A stretch of DNA of 29,136 nucleotides, taken from positions 1-29,136 of the IMG/VR virus record IMGVR_UViG_3300049595_003941. One strand, given 5' to 3'. The translations under genes were made by a program, and so were the position numbers. The stretch is from a virus. Under the pieces are notes generated by a model. The model searched no databases and was not told where the DNA came from. It saw only the letters and a list, made by a program, of their open reading frames with translations. Of the stretch, positions 29,075 to 29,136 are shown in pieces (the first letter of the stretch is position 1; every line of letters starts with the position of its first letter).

Positions 29075-29136
29075 AACCTACCGCCTTCTTTGCTTTTTCT
29101 TCGAGCGATTGCAGAAAATGTGCGGCGGACGGAAAG
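29058..29136 (-). CDS. 3' part of the gene that crosses the window ends
   Basis: This is the continuation of the frame that begins at 197. After the join it reads SAAHFLQSLEEKAKKAVGY and ends ARRP at the TAA (29060-29058), overlapping the small terminase start at 29074 by 17 bases. The lysine-rich helical tail is plausible as protein. The continuity of the frame, the ribosome site at its start and the terminase overlap together support the circular join. Confidence 0.6.
   Translation of the reverse strand, partial: FPSAAHFLQSLEEKAKKAVGYARRP
29125..29136. repeat. Terminal direct repeat, right copy
   Basis: GCGGACGGAAAG is identical to bases 1-12. Joined once, the two ends give a continuous leftward gene from 197 to 29058, so the copy is probably an assembly overlap of a circular map or of circularly permuted phage DNA. 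Confidence 0.7.

Noticed and set aside
1-29136. tRNA genes, CRISPR arrays, insertion sequences, integrase or repressor
   Set aside because: None was recognised. Nearly all space is taken by coupled genes, and the remaining gaps lack cloverleaf or repeat-spacer structure.

Overview
The window looks like the whole genome, or nearly the whole genome, of a small tailed double-stranded DNA phage (about 29.1 kb, GC-rich, tightly packed genes). It encodes a packaging motor, portal, capsid, tail tube, tape measure and lysin. No tail sheath is seen, so a siphovirus-like morphology is inferred. The first 12 bases (1-12) are identical to the last 12 (29125-29136). A leftward gene of 87 codons reads without interruption from position 197 through the left edge and on into the right edge, ending at 29058. 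The sequence is therefore best read as a circular map cut inside a gene. No integrase, excisionase, repressor, tRNA or CRISPR array is seen, which suggests a virulent phage that relies on the host polymerase. The host cannot be named. A small lipoprotein with a lipobox and several short membrane proteins near lysis enzymes hint at a Gram-negative (diderm) host.

The map has two convergent arms that diverge from a control region around 198-390. The right-going (early) arm, 391 to about 8886, carries three small unknown proteins and then a repeat-rich non-coding region at 1070-1359 that looks like a replication origin. After these come an SF3 helicase and a separate RepB-like primase, a RecE/YqaJ-type exonuclease, an unknown recombination-associated protein, a single-strand DNA-binding protein and a RuvC-like resolvase. 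The arm ends with several tiny genes, a lytic transglycosylase, a 39-residue lipoprotein, an adenine methyltransferase and a coiled-coil protein. Three sigma70-like promoters (306-334, 1276-1304, 3770-3797) drive this arm and share the core GCTTGACA.

The left-going (late) arm, read from 197 through the origin of the map and down to 8722, has the usual order. It starts with a small unknown gene, then small and large terminase, portal, an unknown protein, scaffold, an unknown protein, major capsid, connector, tail terminator-like protein and tail tube. A G/GT-type tail chaperone pair follows, with a textbook GGGAAAC slippery site. The rest is the tape measure, four distal tail proteins, a small virion-type protein, a LamG-like protein, an unknown small protein, a membrane/coiled-coil protein, an NlpC/P60-like lysin and four small proteins, two of them membrane proteins. 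The two arms collide inside overlapping genes at 8722-8886.

Many genes are joined by 4-base GTGA/ATGA or TGATG overlaps, so translational coupling is the main visible organisation. The most notable non-coding structures are a perfect 17-bp inverted repeat with phased GCAAGCTT copies before the helicase gene, a long interrupted inverted repeat inside a 39-codon leader ORF, and a perfect 13-bp GC hairpin just after the tail tube gene.
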